A stretch of 64,000 nt of DNA from assembly GCF_003289645.1 (NCBI RefSeq), contig NZ_QLYX01000016.1:62001-126000 (forward strand), read 5' to 3'. Positions 8,416-17,331 of the stretch are shown here, in pieces. The notes beneath the pieces were generated by a model. That model was not told where the DNA came from and searched no databases. It saw only the letters and a program-made list of their open reading frames with translations. Every line of letters starts with the position of its first letter. Position 1 is the first letter of the stretch. The position numbers and the translations under genes are program-made. This DNA is from Actinomadura craniellae (GTDB lineage Bacteria > Actinomycetota > Actinomycetes > Streptosporangiales > Streptosporangiaceae).

Positions 8416-9683
8416 GCGTTCTCCTCGGGCAGCTCGGCGATGGCGGCGGGACGGGACGGGGCCGGCGGGGGCACCGGGGGACGCTCCGGCCCGGGCCGCA
8501 CCCCCCAGACGACGAAGACCGGATCCATCGCGGCCAGGCGGTGCACGTCACCGGGGAGCGGGGACAGCCGGGCCGCCTGGAGCTGGACCGCGCCGGCGGT
8601 GAAGCCCGCCGCGCGCAGCGCCTCCAGGGCGGGGCGGACGCGTTCGACCGGGGCGAGCTCGACGACCACCGCCCGCAGCGCCCGGGCGGCGCAGGCCTCG
8701 ACCACCTCGATCCCGCCGGCGCCGACGAAGACCGCGTCCGGGTCGGGCAGGTGGTCGAGCACCGCCGGGGCGATGCCCCGCGACACCGCGACCTTCACGC
8801 CGTGCGCCCTGACGTTGCGGCGGATCCGCTCGCACGACTCCTCGTCCCGCTCGACCGCGATGGCGGCGGCCCCGAACCGGGCGCACTCGATCGCGACCGA
8901 GCCGCTGCCCGCGCCCACGTCCCAGACCAGGTCGCCGAGCCGGGGGCCCAGCCGGGCCAGCGCGAACGCCCGCACCTCGGCCCTGGTGACCACCGGGTGG
9001 CGATGCTCGAAGGCGTCCTCGGGCAGCGCCCAGCCGGCCGGGCCCGGCCGGGCCCCGGCGAGCCAGCCCCGCCCGGCGGGCGGGGCGGTGGAGTCGAGCA
9101 CGAGCACCACGTCGGGGTCGCGCCAGGGCCGGGTGGTGGCCTCGGCCGGGCGGCAGTGGACGACCCGCTCGGCAGGGCCGCCCAGGTCCTCGCAGACCAC
9201 GAACGCGCGGGGGTGCTGAGGGAACAGCGCCCGGGCCAGCTCGGCGGGGCCCGCGCCAAGTGCGGTCAGCACCGCCACCTTGGGGTGCGCGCGGCAGGCG
9301 TTGACCGCCCGGCGCAGCTCCCCGCCGTGTGCCGACACCACCAGCGCGTCGTCCCAGGGCAGCCCGGCCCGGGCGAACCCCGCGGCCACCGCGGAGACCG
9401 CCGGGATCACCTCGGGTCGGTGGCCGCGCGCACGCAGTGCCCGGACGATGCCGAAGAACCCGGGGTCGCCGCCGGCCAGCACCACCGTGTTGCCCTCCCG
9501 GGCGGCGGCGTCGATCTCCTCCAGCGCCGCGTCCACATCGCCCGGCACGACGGTGCGGGCGGACCCGGGGGGCGGCAGCGCGGCGAGGTGCCGGGCCCCG
9601 CCCACCACCAGATCGGCCGCGGCCAGCCGCTCCAGCGCCACCTCCGGGGGCGGCCCGCCGTCATACCCCACCACGGTGATCAT
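8412..9683 (-). CDS. cobL: Precorrin-6Y C5,15-methyltransferase (decarboxylating), CbiE-CbiT fusion
   Basis: The 423 residues hold two domains. The first (about 1-200) is a tetrapyrrole methylase with VLAGGDPGFFGI and PAVSAVAAGFARAG. The second (about 225-385) is a Rossmann methyltransferase of CbiT type with the SAM motif VWDVGAGSGSVAIE and AVERDEESCERIRRN. Together they methylate C5 and C15 and decarboxylate the ring C acetate. The tail from about 390 is proline-rich. Its ATG overlaps the stop of the short CbiD-like gene (ATGA). Confidence 0.95.
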   Translation of the reverse strand: MITVVGYDGGPPPEVALERLAAADLVVGGARHLAALPPPGSARTVVPGDVDAALEEIDAAAREGNTVVLAGGDPGFFGIVRALRARGHRPEVIPAVSAVAAGFARAGLPWDDALVVSAHGGELRRAVNACRAHPKVAVLTALGAGPAELARALFPQHPRAFVVCEDLGGPAERVVHCRPAEATTRPWRDPDVVLVLDSTAPPAGRGWLAGARPGPAGWALPEDAFEHRHPVVTRAEVRAFALARLGPRLGDLVWDVGAGSGSVAIECARFGAAAIAVERDEESCERIRRNVRAHGVKVAVSRGIAPAVLDHLPDPDAVFVGAGGIEVVEACAARALRAVVVELAPVERVRPALEALRAAGFTAGAVQLQAARLSPLPGDVHRLAAMDPVFVVWGVRPGPERPPVPPPAPSRPAAIAELPEENA

Positions 9684-10297
9684 CGTGCCAGCCGCCCGTA
9701 CATGCCGACCATGCGCCCGCCGGTGAAGTCGACCAGCACGACCTGGACGGCCAGGGGCCCGCCCGGCGCGGCGGCGAGGGCGGGGTCGGCCGCGGTCTCC
9801 CCGGCGGCGAAGCGCTCCAGCACGCCCGCGGCCCGGCGGCACAGCTCCCGGCCGCACGGACCGAGCAGCCCGGCCGCCTCCCACAGCTCGTAGGCGTGCC
9901 GGACGGTGCCGGCGGCACCGACCTCGGCGGCCAGTTCCGGGGAGCCACCCATCTCGGCGGTGATCTCGCCCAGCGGTTCGGTGGAGACCAACGCCCCGGC
10001 GGCGAGTCCGGTCAGGTCGTCGGCCGTCCCCACGAAGATCACCTGGGGTATTCCGTGCTCGACCGCCCGCCGCAGCGCCGCCCCGGTGGAGTCGCCCACC
10101 GCCACGAAGCACACCTCGGGCAGCTTGGGCAGCATCTTCCTGGCGCCCTTCCCGGTGGGCCCGCCGGTGTACAGCACCAGGGTCCGTTCGCCCTGTGCGG
10201 CCGACGCCGAGACGGCCTGCTCGACGCCGCCGGGCCGGCGGGACTCGGGGGGTTCCGCGGTCCGGCCGGTACGCGGCTGCTCGGGTTCCTCGCTCAT
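9680..10297 (-). CDS. Stand-alone CbiD C-terminal half (cobalt-precorrin-5B C1-methyltransferase-like)
   Basis: The 205 residues match the C-terminal half of CbiD. From residue 39, TLVLYTGGPTGKGARKMLP, FVAVGDSTGAALRRAVEHG, VIFVGTADDLTGLAAG and the terminal VVLVDFTGGRMVGMYG follow the order seen in Bacillus CbiD. Full CbiD has about 350-380 residues and begins with a threonine-glycine TTGACA motif. Nothing like it is present in any frame of the 339 bp upstream. The ATG follows AAAGAGGCGG at good spacing, and the stop overlaps cobL, so the short gene looks intact rather than cut off. A C1-related step is the inferred role, but the catalytic part may be missing. Confidence 0.7.
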   Translation of the reverse strand: MSEEPEQPRTGRTAEPPESRRPGGVEQAVSASAAQGERTLVLYTGGPTGKGARKMLPKLPEVCFVAVGDSTGAALRRAVEHGIPQVIFVGTADDLTGLAAGALVSTEPLGEITAEMGGSPELAAEVGAAGTVRHAYELWEAAGLLGPCGRELCRRAAGVLERFAAGETAADPALAAAPGGPLAVQVVLVDFTGGRMVGMYGRLAR

Positions 10298-10636
10298 GTC
10301 CGCCTCTTTCGGGGATTCGTGGGCGATGAGCCTCCCGGAGTCACCGGCGGGGCGTGCGGTCGGCGCGCCGCAAACCGCGGAACTGCCCGGGCGGCAGGGG
10401 CGCGAGCGGGTGCCGGCAGCCGTGGAAGCGCCCGGGTGGCGAAGGCGCGAGCGGGTGCCGCCGGCGGCCGGCGCCAAGGCGTGCTTCCCCGGCAGTGCTC
10501 CTCGCCGGTGTCGCCCGGGAACGCACTCGAGGGCCGGCACGTCGGGCCGGGAGCACTGGTAGGCGACCACACAGGGAGTGTCCTGCGGATGGCCACTCTC
10601 CACCAGCCCGTCCCGGAACCGCCCCGGCCGGCGAGC
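10298..10636. other. 339-bp spacer between cobB and the short cbiD-like gene
   Basis: I see no supported gene here. The frame of the short CbiD-like gene stays open upstream, but its translation is Arg/Pro/Gly-rich without CbiD motifs. The stretch contains two imperfect copies of a GC-rich unit (about 10387-10420 and 10430-10466, sharing GCGCGAGCGGGTGCCG). No B12 box or other cobalamin riboswitch core is visible, so a separate promoter for the downstream genes is possible but not shown. Confidence 0.4.
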
Positions 10637-12004
10637 TCACCGACGCGGGCCCTGGGCGAGCGACGCCGCGGCGGCCGCGACCAGGCGGCCGGGGACGGAC
10701 GGGGCGCCGGCCCAGTGCAGGTGCAGATACGACGCCAGGAACGACGCCGAGGCGAAACCCTCCGGGCCGGCCGGCGTCCACTGCCAGGCCGGTACGGTGC
10801 CGTGGCCGGGCTCGACCGCGGTGCGGTGGAACTCGTGGCCGTGCACCCGCTCGCCCGCGCGGGCCGCCACCGAGTCGGCGACCGCCACGGCCGCCCGGTA
10901 CCCCAGCGACAGTCGCGGCGTCATCGCCGCCGTGGCGTCGATCACCCCGCACATGGGGGCGCCGTCGAGTTCCCGGGCCAGGTAGAGCAGCCCGGCGCAC
11001 TCGGCGTACACCGGCAGCCCGCGCCGCGCGGCGGCGGCGACCTCGGCGCGCAGCGGCGCGTTGGCCGACAGCCCCGCCGCGTACATCTCCGGGAACCCGC
11101 CGCCGATCACCAGCCCCGCGGTGCCCTCGGGCAGCGACTCGTCGCGCAGCGGGTCGAACCGCACCACCTCGGCCCCGGCCGCGGCCAGCAGCTCCTCGTT
11201 CTCGGCGTACCCGAAGGTGAACGCGGCCCCGCCGGCCACCGCCACCACCGGCCGGCCGGGGACCGGCTCGGCGGTGAGCGCCCCGGCCGGGCTCCAGGGG
11301 ACGGCCGGGCGGGGCTCCGCGGTGCGGGCCAGGGCGAGCAGCGCGTCCAGGTCGCAGCCCGCGGCGACCAGCTCGCCCAGCCGGGCGACCGCCGCCACCG
11401 CGTCGGCGCGGCGCTCGGCGGCCGGGATCAGACCCAGGTGCCGGGAGGGGGTGTCCACGCCCGTGTCCCGCCGCAGCGCCCCGAGCACCGGCACGGACAG
11501 CTCCTCCACCGCGGTGCGGCAGATCTCCTCGTGCCGGTCGGAGCCGATCCGGTTGAGGATCACCCCGCCGATGCGGACGTCCCCGAACGTGCGGAAGCCG
11601 TGCACGGTGGCGGCCACCGACCGGCCCGCCGCGGCGGCGTCGACGACCAGCACCACGGGGGCGCCCAGCAGCCGGGCGACGTGCGCGGTGGAGGCGAAAT
11701 CGTCCAGGCCGGCCCCGTCGTACAGCCCCATCACCCCCTCGATCACGGCGACGTCGGCGCCCGCCGCGCCGTGCGCCAGCAGCGGCGCGAGCAGGTCGGT
11801 CGAGGTCAGGAACGGGTCGAGGTTGCGGCCGGGCCGGCCGGTGGCCAGCGCGTGGTACCCGGGGTCGATGTAGTCGGGCCCCACCTTGTGCGGGGACACG
11901 GCCAGGCCACGGGCGGCCAGCGCGGCCATCAGCCCGGTGGCGACGGTCGTCTTGCCCGCGCCGGAGGCCGGGGCGGCGACGACCAGCCGGGGCACCCTCA
12001 CCAT
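10637..12004 (-). CDS. cobB: Hydrogenobyrinate/cobyrinate a,c-diamide synthase
   Basis: This glutamine amidotransferase of 455 residues amidates the a and c side chains before or after cobalt insertion. The N-terminal P-loop APASGAGKTTVATGLMAAL, KVGPDYIDPGYH, and VIEGVMGLYDG are CobB signatures. The C-terminal class I glutaminase has the nucleophile Cys in VYAECAGLLYLAREL and the catalytic His in HGHEFH. Its ATG at complement 12004 overlaps an alternative GTG one codon later. The cobO gene ends 5 bp upstream. Confidence 0.95.
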   Translation of the reverse strand: MVRVPRLVVAAPASGAGKTTVATGLMAALAARGLAVSPHKVGPDYIDPGYHALATGRPGRNLDPFLTSTDLLAPLLAHGAAGADVAVIEGVMGLYDGAGLDDFASTAHVARLLGAPVVLVVDAAAAGRSVAATVHGFRTFGDVRIGGVILNRIGSDRHEEICRTAVEELSVPVLGALRRDTGVDTPSRHLGLIPAAERRADAVAAVARLGELVAAGCDLDALLALARTAEPRPAVPWSPAGALTAEPVPGRPVVAVAGGAAFTFGYAENEELLAAAGAEVVRFDPLRDESLPEGTAGLVIGGGFPEMYAAGLSANAPLRAEVAAAARRGLPVYAECAGLLYLARELDGAPMCGVIDATAAMTPRLSLGYRAAVAVADSVAARAGERVHGHEFHRTAVEPGHGTVPAWQWTPAGPEGFASASFLASYLHLHWAGAPSVPGRLVAAAAASLAQGPRR

Positions 12005-12008
12005 CCGG

Positions 12009-12611
12009 TCACCATTCGATGCCCTTCTGGCCCTTCTGCCCCTGATCCATCGGGTGCCGGACCTTGGTCATCTCGGTGACGAGGTCGGCGAACTCCAGCA
12101 GTTCCGGGGCGGCGTCCCGGCCGGTGATCACCACGTGCTGCGCGCCGGGCCGGTCGCGCAGCACCTCGATCACCTCGGCGACGTCGATCCAGCCCCACTT
12201 CATCGGGTAGGTGAACTCGTCCAGCACGTAGAACCGGTAGGTCTGCGCGGCCAGGTCGCGCTTGATCTGCGCCCAGCCCTCGCGGGCGTCCTCGGCATGG
12301 TCCTCGGCGGTGCCGGGGCGCTGGATCCACGACCAGCCCTCGCCCATCTTGTGCCAGGCCACCGGGCCGCCCGCGCCGGACTCCCCCAGCACCCGGAGCG
12401 CCTGCTCCTCGCCGATCCGCCACTTGGCGGACTTGACGAACTGGAACACCCCGACCGGCCAGCCCTGGTTCCAGGCGCGCAGCGCCATCCCGAACGCGGC
12501 GGTGGACTTGCCCTTGCCGGGCCCGGTGTGCACGACCACCAGCGGCCGGTTGCGGCGCTGGCGCGTGGTCAACCCGTCCTCCGGAACGTACTCCGGCTTC
12601 CCCTGCGGCAT
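12009..12611 (-). CDS. cobO: Corrinoid (cob(I)yrinic acid a,c-diamide) adenosyltransferase
   Basis: A 200-residue member of the CobO/BtuR family. The atypical P-loop HTGPGKGKSTAAFGMALRA is at about residues 29-47, followed by FQFVKSAKWRIGEE, WSWIQRPGTAEDH, VLDEFTYPM and VVITGRDAAPELLE. It adds the upper adenosyl ligand from ATP to cob(I)alamin precursors. A GGAGAGGATCC ribosome binding site precedes the ATG. It lies 16 bp after the chelatase gene in the same operon. Confidence 0.96.
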   Translation of the reverse strand: MPQGKPEYVPEDGLTTRQRRNRPLVVVHTGPGKGKSTAAFGMALRAWNQGWPVGVFQFVKSAKWRIGEEQALRVLGESGAGGPVAWHKMGEGWSWIQRPGTAEDHAEDAREGWAQIKRDLAAQTYRFYVLDEFTYPMKWGWIDVAEVIEVLRDRPGAQHVVITGRDAAPELLEFADLVTEMTKVRHPMDQGQKGQKGIEW

Positions 12612-12627
12612 CAGCGGATCCTCTCCC

Positions 12628-14640
12628 TCACGCGACCCGCCGCTCGCGGGCCAGGCCCGCGAGCGCGTCGGCCGCCAGTTCCTCCAGGCGCAGCGACTCG
12701 CCGCCCAGCCGCTCCGCCAGCCGGGCCGCCAGGCCCAGCCGGACCGGGCCGGACTCGCAGTCGACCACCACGCTCGCGATCCCGGCCAGCGCCCCGGCGG
12801 CGAGCAGCGGGTCGGGGCCGTGGGTGGCCCGGCCGTCGGTGACCACGACCAGCAGCGGGCGGCGGGCCGGGTCGCGCAGCCGCTCGACGCGCAGCACCTC
12901 GGCGGCCCGCAGCAGCCCCGCGGTCAGCGGGGTCCGGCCGCCGGTGGGCAGTTCGCGCAGCCGGCGGGCACCGGCCTCCACCGAGGACGTCGGTGGCAGC
13001 GCCAGTTCGGCGGACGTCCCCCGGAAAGTGATCAGCCCGATCTTGTCGCGCCGCTGGTAGGCGTCCAGCAGCAGGCTCAGCACCGCGCCCTTCACCGCCT
13101 GCATCCGGCGCCGGGCGGCCATCGAGCCGCTGGCGTCGACCAGGAACAGCACCAGGTTCCCCTCGCGCCCGTCGCGGACCGGCTCGCGCAGGTCGCCGGG
13201 CGCGATCACCAGCCCGGGGCCGCCGCGCCCCCGGGTCCGCTGGTGCGGGGCCGCGGCGCGCAGGGTGGCGGCGAGGTGGATCCCCCGGGCGCCGGGGCGG
13301 GCGCCGGCGACCCGCCCGTGCGCGGTGCGCGCCCGGGAGCGGCGGCCGGGTGCCCCGCTGCCCAGCCCCGGGACGGTGAACAGCCGGGGCCGGTACGTCG
13401 CGTCGGCGGGCGCCACCGCCTCCTGCTCGCCGGCGGGCGCTTCGCTCCGGGCCGGGGCGTCCTCCCCGGCGCCGGGCGGGGGCTCCGCCGGGGCGGGCAC
13501 GGTCACGCCCTCGCCGGGATCCTCGGGGGCGGGACCGCCGGAACCCGGGCCGTCGGGGCCGGAGCCGCCGGAGTCGGGGCCGCCGGAGCCCGGGTCGTCC
13601 GGGGGTTCGGGGTCGGTGTGCTCGGCCAGCACGTCGTCGAGTTTCCGCTCGTCGAGGCCGGGGGCGTCGAAGGGGTCGCGGCGGCGGCGGTGCGGCAGCG
13701 CCAGCCGGACCGCCGTGCGCACGTCCTCGGCGGTCACCTCGGTCCGGCCGTACCAGGCGGCCAGCGCGATCGCCGCCCGCGCGGTGACCAGGTCGGCGCG
13801 CAGCCCGTCCACCTCGAACGCGGCGCAGACGGCGGTGATCTGCCGCAGCGCGGCGTCGGTCAGCGCCACCTCGGACAGCCGGTCGCGGGCGGCGGCGATC
13901 CGGCCGGCCAGTTCCGCCTCGGCGGGGGCCCACCGCGCGGCGAAGCCGGCGGGGTCGGCGTCGAAGCGCAGCCGGCGGCGGACCACCTCGGCGCGCTCGG
14001 CGGGGTCGCGGGTGGCCGCGACCTCGACGGTCAGCCCGAACCGGTCCAGCAGTTGCGGGCGCAGCTCGCCTTCCTCGGGGTTCATGGTGCCGACCAGCAG
14101 GAACCGGGCCGCGTGCCGGACCGAGACCCCCTCGCGCTCCACGTACGAACGGCCCATCGCGGCGGCGTCCAGCAGCAGGTCGACCAGGTGGTCGTGCAGC
14201 AGGTTGACCTCGTCCACGTACAGCGCCCCGCGGTGCGCGGCGGCGAGCAGGCCCGGTTCGAAGGCCCGGACGCCCTCGGTCAGCGCCCGTTCGATGTCGA
14301 GGGAACCGGTGAGCCGGTCCTCGGAGGCGCCGACCGGCAGCTCGACCAGCCGGGCGGGCCGGACGTCCGTCCCGGCGCCGTGCGGCCCGTCGGGGCAGCC
14401 GGGGTCGGGGTCGGCGGGGTCGCAGGCGAACCGGCAGCCCGGCACGACCTCGACCGGCGGCAGCAGCCGGGCCAGCGCGCGCACCACGGTCGACTTGGCG
14501 GTGCCCTTCTCGCCCCGGACGAGGACGCCGCCCACCCCGGGGGAGACGGCGTTGATCAGCAGGGCGAGCTTGAGGTCGTCCATCCCCACGACGGCGGAGA
14601 AGGGGTAGCCCTCCCCCGCTCCGGATGCGCTCGGCGGCAT
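12628..14640 (-). CDS. Mg/Co-chelatase ChlI-ChlD fusion (AAA+ ATPase plus von Willebrand A domain)
   Basis: The 670 residues contain an N-terminal AAA+ domain with Walker [17 protein letters not shown] and Walker [14 protein letters not shown], then an acidic/proline-rich linker (about 345-420, rich in GSGGPDSGG-type repeats). A C-terminal von Willebrand A domain carries the MIDAS motif [11 protein letters not shown] and a later [10 protein letters not shown]. This layout is the small-subunit ATPase/adaptor of cobalt chelation, which works with CobN, here not in the window. It is the first gene behind the B12 riboswitch, which fits tight feedback control. Magnesium chelation is unlikely, as nothing points to photosynthesis. 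Confidence 0.9.
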   Translation of the reverse strand: MPPSASGAGEGYPFSAVVGMDDLKLALLINAVSPGVGGVLVRGEKGTAKSTVVRALARLLPPVEVVPGCRFACDPADPDPGCPDGPHGAGTDVRPARLVELPVGASEDRLTGSLDIERALTEGVRAFEPGLLAAAHRGALYVDEVNLLHDHLVDLLLDAAAMGRSYVEREGVSVRHAARFLLVGTMNPEEGELRPQLLDRFGLTVEVAATRDPAERAEVVRRRLRFDADPAGFAARWAPAEAELAGRIAAARDRLSEVALTDAALRQITAVCAAFEVDGLRADLVTARAAIALAAWYGRTEVTAEDVRTAVRLALPHRRRRDPFDAPGLDERKLDDVLAEHTDPEPPDDPGSGGPDSGGSGPDGPGSGGPAPEDPGEGVTVPAPAEPPPGAGEDAPARSEAPAGEQEAVAPADATYRPRLFTVPGLGSGAPGRRSRARTAHGRVAGARPGARGIHLAATLRAAAPHQRTRGRGGPGLVIAPGDLREPVRDGREGNLVLFLVDASGSMAARRRMQAVKGAVLSLLLDAYQRRDKIGLITFRGTSAELALPPTSSVEAGARRLRELPTGGRTPLTAGLLRAAEVLRVERLRDPARRPLLVVVTDGRATHGPDPLLAAGALAGIASVVVDCESGPVRLGLAARLAERLGGESLRLEELAADALAGLARERRVA

Positions 14641-14651
14641 GCCTCAAGATC

Positions 14652-14842
14652 CTTTCCTCGGGTGTCCACGCCCGTGGCGGCCAGGTCCGACGGCCGGAGT
14701 CTCCTGGCTCCCAGATCGCTGCCCTGCCCCGGCCTTCCGGCGGCTCCGCCGTGGCTCGTGATGGGGCAGGGCTCCCTGGTCACAGTTGCGGGACAGCCCC
14801 GGATTCGCACCGGATTCCTCCGCGTCCGTCGCCCGCCAAGAA
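14652..14842 (-). promoter_or_regulatory. Cobalamin (AdoCbl-type) riboswitch
   Basis: Read on the minus strand, the leader contains GAATCCGGTGCGAATCCGG, then GCTGTCCCGCAACTGTGA, then a long GC hairpin, then the B12 box GAGCCAGGAGACTCCGGCC (about 14695-14713). These are the conserved core elements of the class in the correct order. The chelatase ATG follows about 50 nt after the box, with AGGATCTTGAGGC as the likely sequestered ribosome binding site. The element controls the chelatase-cobO-cobB genes and perhaps the rest of the block. Confidence 0.95.
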
Positions 14843-14892
14843 TGGCATACCGCCCGGCAGCGCCCAACCCGTGGTCGCACTAAGCTGGGAAA

Positions 14893-15516
14893 ATGGTGCA
14901 AGCACGGCCTCGGTACCGCCGGCTCGCCCGGGACGAGCGCCGGGGGCAGATCCTCGCGGTCGCCCGGCGGATGTTCACCGAGCTGCCCTATGCCAAGGTC
15001 TCCACGACGGCGATCGCGGCCGAGGCGGGCGTCCGCCGCGGCCTGATCCACTACTACTTCGGCGCCAAGCGCGAGCTGTTCCTGGAGGTCGTCCGGCGGC
15101 TCACCGAGGACGTGACGAACATCGCGGCCCGCGCCGCGCCGCCCGCCGGGGAGCGCCCGCTGCCGGAACTGGTGGACCTCTGCGTGGACCTGTTCCTGGA
15201 CGCGGCCGAGTCCAACGCCACGACCTGGTTCGCCGCCCTGGACGCCGAGGGCTTCGGCCAGGACCCCGAACTGCGGCGGATCGTCGACCGCACCCATGAC
15301 CGCACCGTCGAGCAGATGCTCGTGGTGCTGCGGCCGCCCGGGCCGACCGACGTCCTGCGGGCGGTGCTGCGCGTCTACTCCGGCCTGGCCGAGGCCGCCA
15401 CCCGCGAGTGGCTCCAGCAGGGAACGCTCCAACGCGACCAGGTGCACACGCTGCTCGCCCGGTCGCTGCTGACCATGATCCAGGACATCGCGCCGGCGCT
15501 CGAACGCCGGGGCTGA
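14893..15516 (+). CDS. TetR/AcrR family transcriptional regulator
   Basis: The 207-residue protein has an N-terminal TetR helix-turn-helix (ILAVARRMFTELPYAKVSTT, then AIAAEAGVRRGLIHYYFGAKRE). The ligand-binding helical domain that follows is not conserved enough to name a ligand. It is divergent from the riboswitch-controlled cobalamin genes, with about 50 bp between the riboswitch 5' side and this ATG. It could regulate them or itself, but no clear palindrome is visible in the gap. Confidence 0.88.
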   Translation: MVQARPRYRRLARDERRGQILAVARRMFTELPYAKVSTTAIAAEAGVRRGLIHYYFGAKRELFLEVVRRLTEDVTNIAARAAPPAGERPLPELVDLCVDLFLDAAESNATTWFAALDAEGFGQDPELRRIVDRTHDRTVEQMLVVLRPPGPTDVLRAVLRVYSGLAEAATREWLQQGTLQRDQVHTLLARSLLTMIQDIAPALERRG

Positions 15517-15523
15517 GCGCCGT

Positions 15524-16021
15524 TCAGAAGCCGGCGGCGCGCTCGGCGCGGTCGCCCAGCCGCTCGGCGACCGCGGGCGGCACCGGGACCGCGAACCAGA
15601 CGAGCTTGCCCGGCCGGCCACACCGCCGGGAGCGCGCCGGCCGCCTGCCCCAGCGCCCCTCCGCCAGGGTGGCGACGACGTCGAGCCCCCGGCCGTGGTC
15701 GCCCGAGGTCCACGAGTAGCCGGGCAGGACGCACTCGGTGTGGCCGTCGAAGACACCGCACAGCAGTTCGCCGTCGCCGCCGGTCAGCCAGAGCTCGGGC
15801 GGCCCGTACCCGGCGGCGTGCCGGTGGGCGTTGGTGGCCAGTTCGCTCGCCATGAGCTGGACGTCGGCCACCGTCTCAGGCGGTAAGCCCAGCTCGCGGA
15901 GCGTCTCGGCCACCTGCGCCCGGGCCACCCGGGCGCAGGTGGCGTCGGTGGGGAGGACCCGGACGAGGCCGTCCGGGTCCGTGCGTCTGTGCGGGTCGCT
16001 GATCTCTGATGGCGCTACCAC
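15524..16021 (-). CDS. RsbW-like ATP-binding protein (anti-sigma/regulatory histidine-kinase-type ATPase)
   Basis: A stand-alone HATPase_c_2 domain of 165 residues. The N box is in QLMASELATNAHRHA and the G box in DHGRGLDVVATLAEG. There is no histidine phosphotransfer domain. The start is a GTG preceded by GGAGGG. It is divergent from an XRE-DUF5753 regulator followed by a DUF397 protein. This trio recurs many times in Streptomyces-type genomes (whiJ/bldB-like loci), where the members act together in development and antibiotic control. The specific target here is unknown. Confidence 0.88.
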   Translation of the reverse strand: MVAPSEISDPHRRTDPDGLVRVLPTDATCARVARAQVAETLRELGLPPETVADVQLMASELATNAHRHAAGYGPPELWLTGGDGELLCGVFDGHTECVLPGYSWTSGDHGRGLDVVATLAEGRWGRRPARSRRCGRPGKLVWFAVPVPPAVAERLGDRAERAAGF

Positions 16022-16191
16022 GGGGTCCCTCCACGGTCACCTACTACCCGCATGATCACTCTGCGTCCCCGAGCGAGTACGAGACAGCCTGGCGCGAGAA
16101 TTGCGCTCCTGCAACTCTCTTGGCCAGATTGGCCTGACCGGAGTCGCCGTTCTCGTTGTGCGGTGGTGATCGGCGCAAGCAGACTGTGCCC

Positions 16192-17028
16192 ATGACCTAC
16201 CGGCCCACCGTACGAGGCCGCCGGCTGGCGCGAGAGTTGCGCAGGCTGCGCGAGGAGAAGAGCCTGACCCTGCAGGACGTCGCCGACCGGCTCGGCTGGT
16301 CCCGCGCGACGGTGTCCCGGCTGGAGACCGGGCAGACCCGTCCCCGCCACGGCGACGTGGCCGACATGCTCGACCTGTACGGCGTGCCCAGCCCCGAGCG
16401 GGACGCCCTGATCGCGCTGGCCCGCCAGGCCGGGCAGCGCGGCTGGTGGACCGCCTACGTCGACGTGTTCACCGGCAGCTACGTCGCGCTGGAGGACGAG
16501 GCGTCCGAGATCCGCACCTGGGACGCCCTGCTGATCCACGGCCTGCTGCAGACCGAGGATTACTCCCGGGCGGTGATCGGCACCGGCCGGATGCTGCCCA
16601 CCACGGCCGACGTCGATCGCCGGATCGCCGCGCGCAAGGCCCGCCAGGCGCTGCTCGACCGGACCAACGCCCCGCATCTGCACGTGGTGCTCGACGAGGC
16701 GGTGCTGCGGCGCCCGATCGGCGGGCCCGCCGTGATGGGCGCCCAGTTGCGGGCGCTGAACAAGGCCGCCCGGCGGCCCCGGGTCACGATCCAGGTACTG
16801 CCGTACGAGGCGGGCGCTCATGCCGGACTCGACGGTAGGTTCACGATTTTGTCGTATCCGGACCCCGCCGACCCCGATATCGCCTACGTAGAGGGCACTA
16901 TGGGCGACGTTTACCTCGAAAGTGCGTCGGAAACAGGGCAACATAGGGAGCGGTTCGACCGCATCGCCGGTTCGGCCCTGTCCCCCGCAGATTCCATCCG
17001 CCTCATCTCCGAGGCGGCCGAGGAGTAA
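16192..17028 (+). CDS. XRE family regulator with DUF5753 domain
   Basis: A 278-residue protein. Residues about 10-65 form a helix-turn-helix (LREEKSLTLQDVADRLGWSR, then ATVSRLETGQTRPR), and the rest is DUF5753 (ALLIHGLLQTEDYSRAV, VVLDEAVLRRPIGG, IQVLPYEAGAHAGLDGRFTI). I place the start at ATG 16192, because helix 1 follows directly and the codons before it are not conserved. A DUF397 gene starts 6 bp after the stop. Such pairs are usually coregulated, with the regulator binding its own promoter. Confidence 0.9.
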   Translation: MTYRPTVRGRRLARELRRLREEKSLTLQDVADRLGWSRATVSRLETGQTRPRHGDVADMLDLYGVPSPERDALIALARQAGQRGWWTAYVDVFTGSYVALEDEASEIRTWDALLIHGLLQTEDYSRAVIGTGRMLPTTADVDRRIAARKARQALLDRTNAPHLHVVLDEAVLRRPIGGPAVMGAQLRALNKAARRPRVTIQVLPYEAGAHAGLDGRFTILSYPDPADPDIAYVEGTMGDVYLESASETGQHRERFDRIAGSALSPADSIRLISEAAEE

Positions 17029-17034
17029 CTCGTA

Positions 17035-17232
17035 GTGATCGATCTACCACGCGAAATAGCCGGCGCCGCCTGGCGCAAGTCCTCCCGTAGCGGCAGCGGT
17101 GACCAGTGCGTCGAGGTCGCCGCCCTCCCCTCCGGACCGCGCGCGGTCCGCGACTCCAAGGACCCGCACGGCGCGGTCCTGCTGTTCACGGGCGCCGAGT
17201 GGCGCGCGTTCGTCGGCTCCCTCAGGGGCTGA
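17035..17232 (+). CDS. DUF397 domain protein
   Basis: A 65-residue protein with the typical DUF397 pattern: AAWRKSSRSGSGDQCVEVA, then AVRDSKDPHGAVLLF and the final EWRAFVGSLR. The start is GTG 17035. Partners of this family modulate the neighbouring XRE-DUF5753 regulator. The sequence shows nothing unusual. Confidence 0.92.
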   Translation: MIDLPREIAGAAWRKSSRSGSGDQCVEVAALPSGPRAVRDSKDPHGAVLLFTGAEWRAFVGSLRG

Positions 17233-17240
17233 AGCCTGCC

Positions 17241-17268
17241 GGCCGGGCCCGGACCTCCGGGCCCGGCC
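17241..17268 (+). terminator. GC hairpin after the DUF397 gene
   Basis: Perfect 12-bp arms GGCCGGGCCCGG and CCGGGCCCGGCC with a 4-nt loop begin 9 bp after the stop. It lacks a U-tract on the plus strand, as is usual in such GC-rich genomes. It separates the regulator pair from the next promoter. Confidence 0.7.
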
Positions 17269-17280
17269 CTCCCCAAAAAC

Positions 17281-17294
17281 TAGAACTCGTTCTA
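17281..17294. promoter_or_regulatory. KstR-like palindromic operator
   Basis: TAGAACTCGTTCTA has perfect 6-bp arms (TAGAAC / GTTCTA) and a 2-bp centre. It fits the KstR consensus TnnAACnnGTTnnA known from cholesterol and lipid catabolism regulons in mycobacteria. It lies 37 bp before the ATG of the F420-type oxidoreductase gene, within the expected promoter. Confidence 0.6.
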
Positions 17295-17331
17295 CTATTG
17301 CCCCCATCGACCGACCCGAGGGGGCGCGGCC

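Noticed and set aside
9680-10603. Extending the short CbiD-like protein upstream to 307 residues
   Set aside because: The added 102 residues lack CbiD motifs, while a good ribosome binding site stands before ATG 10297.
10298-10636. A second cobalamin riboswitch between cobB and the CbiD-like gene
   Set aside because: No B12 box or GCAACTGT-like core could be found on the minus strand.
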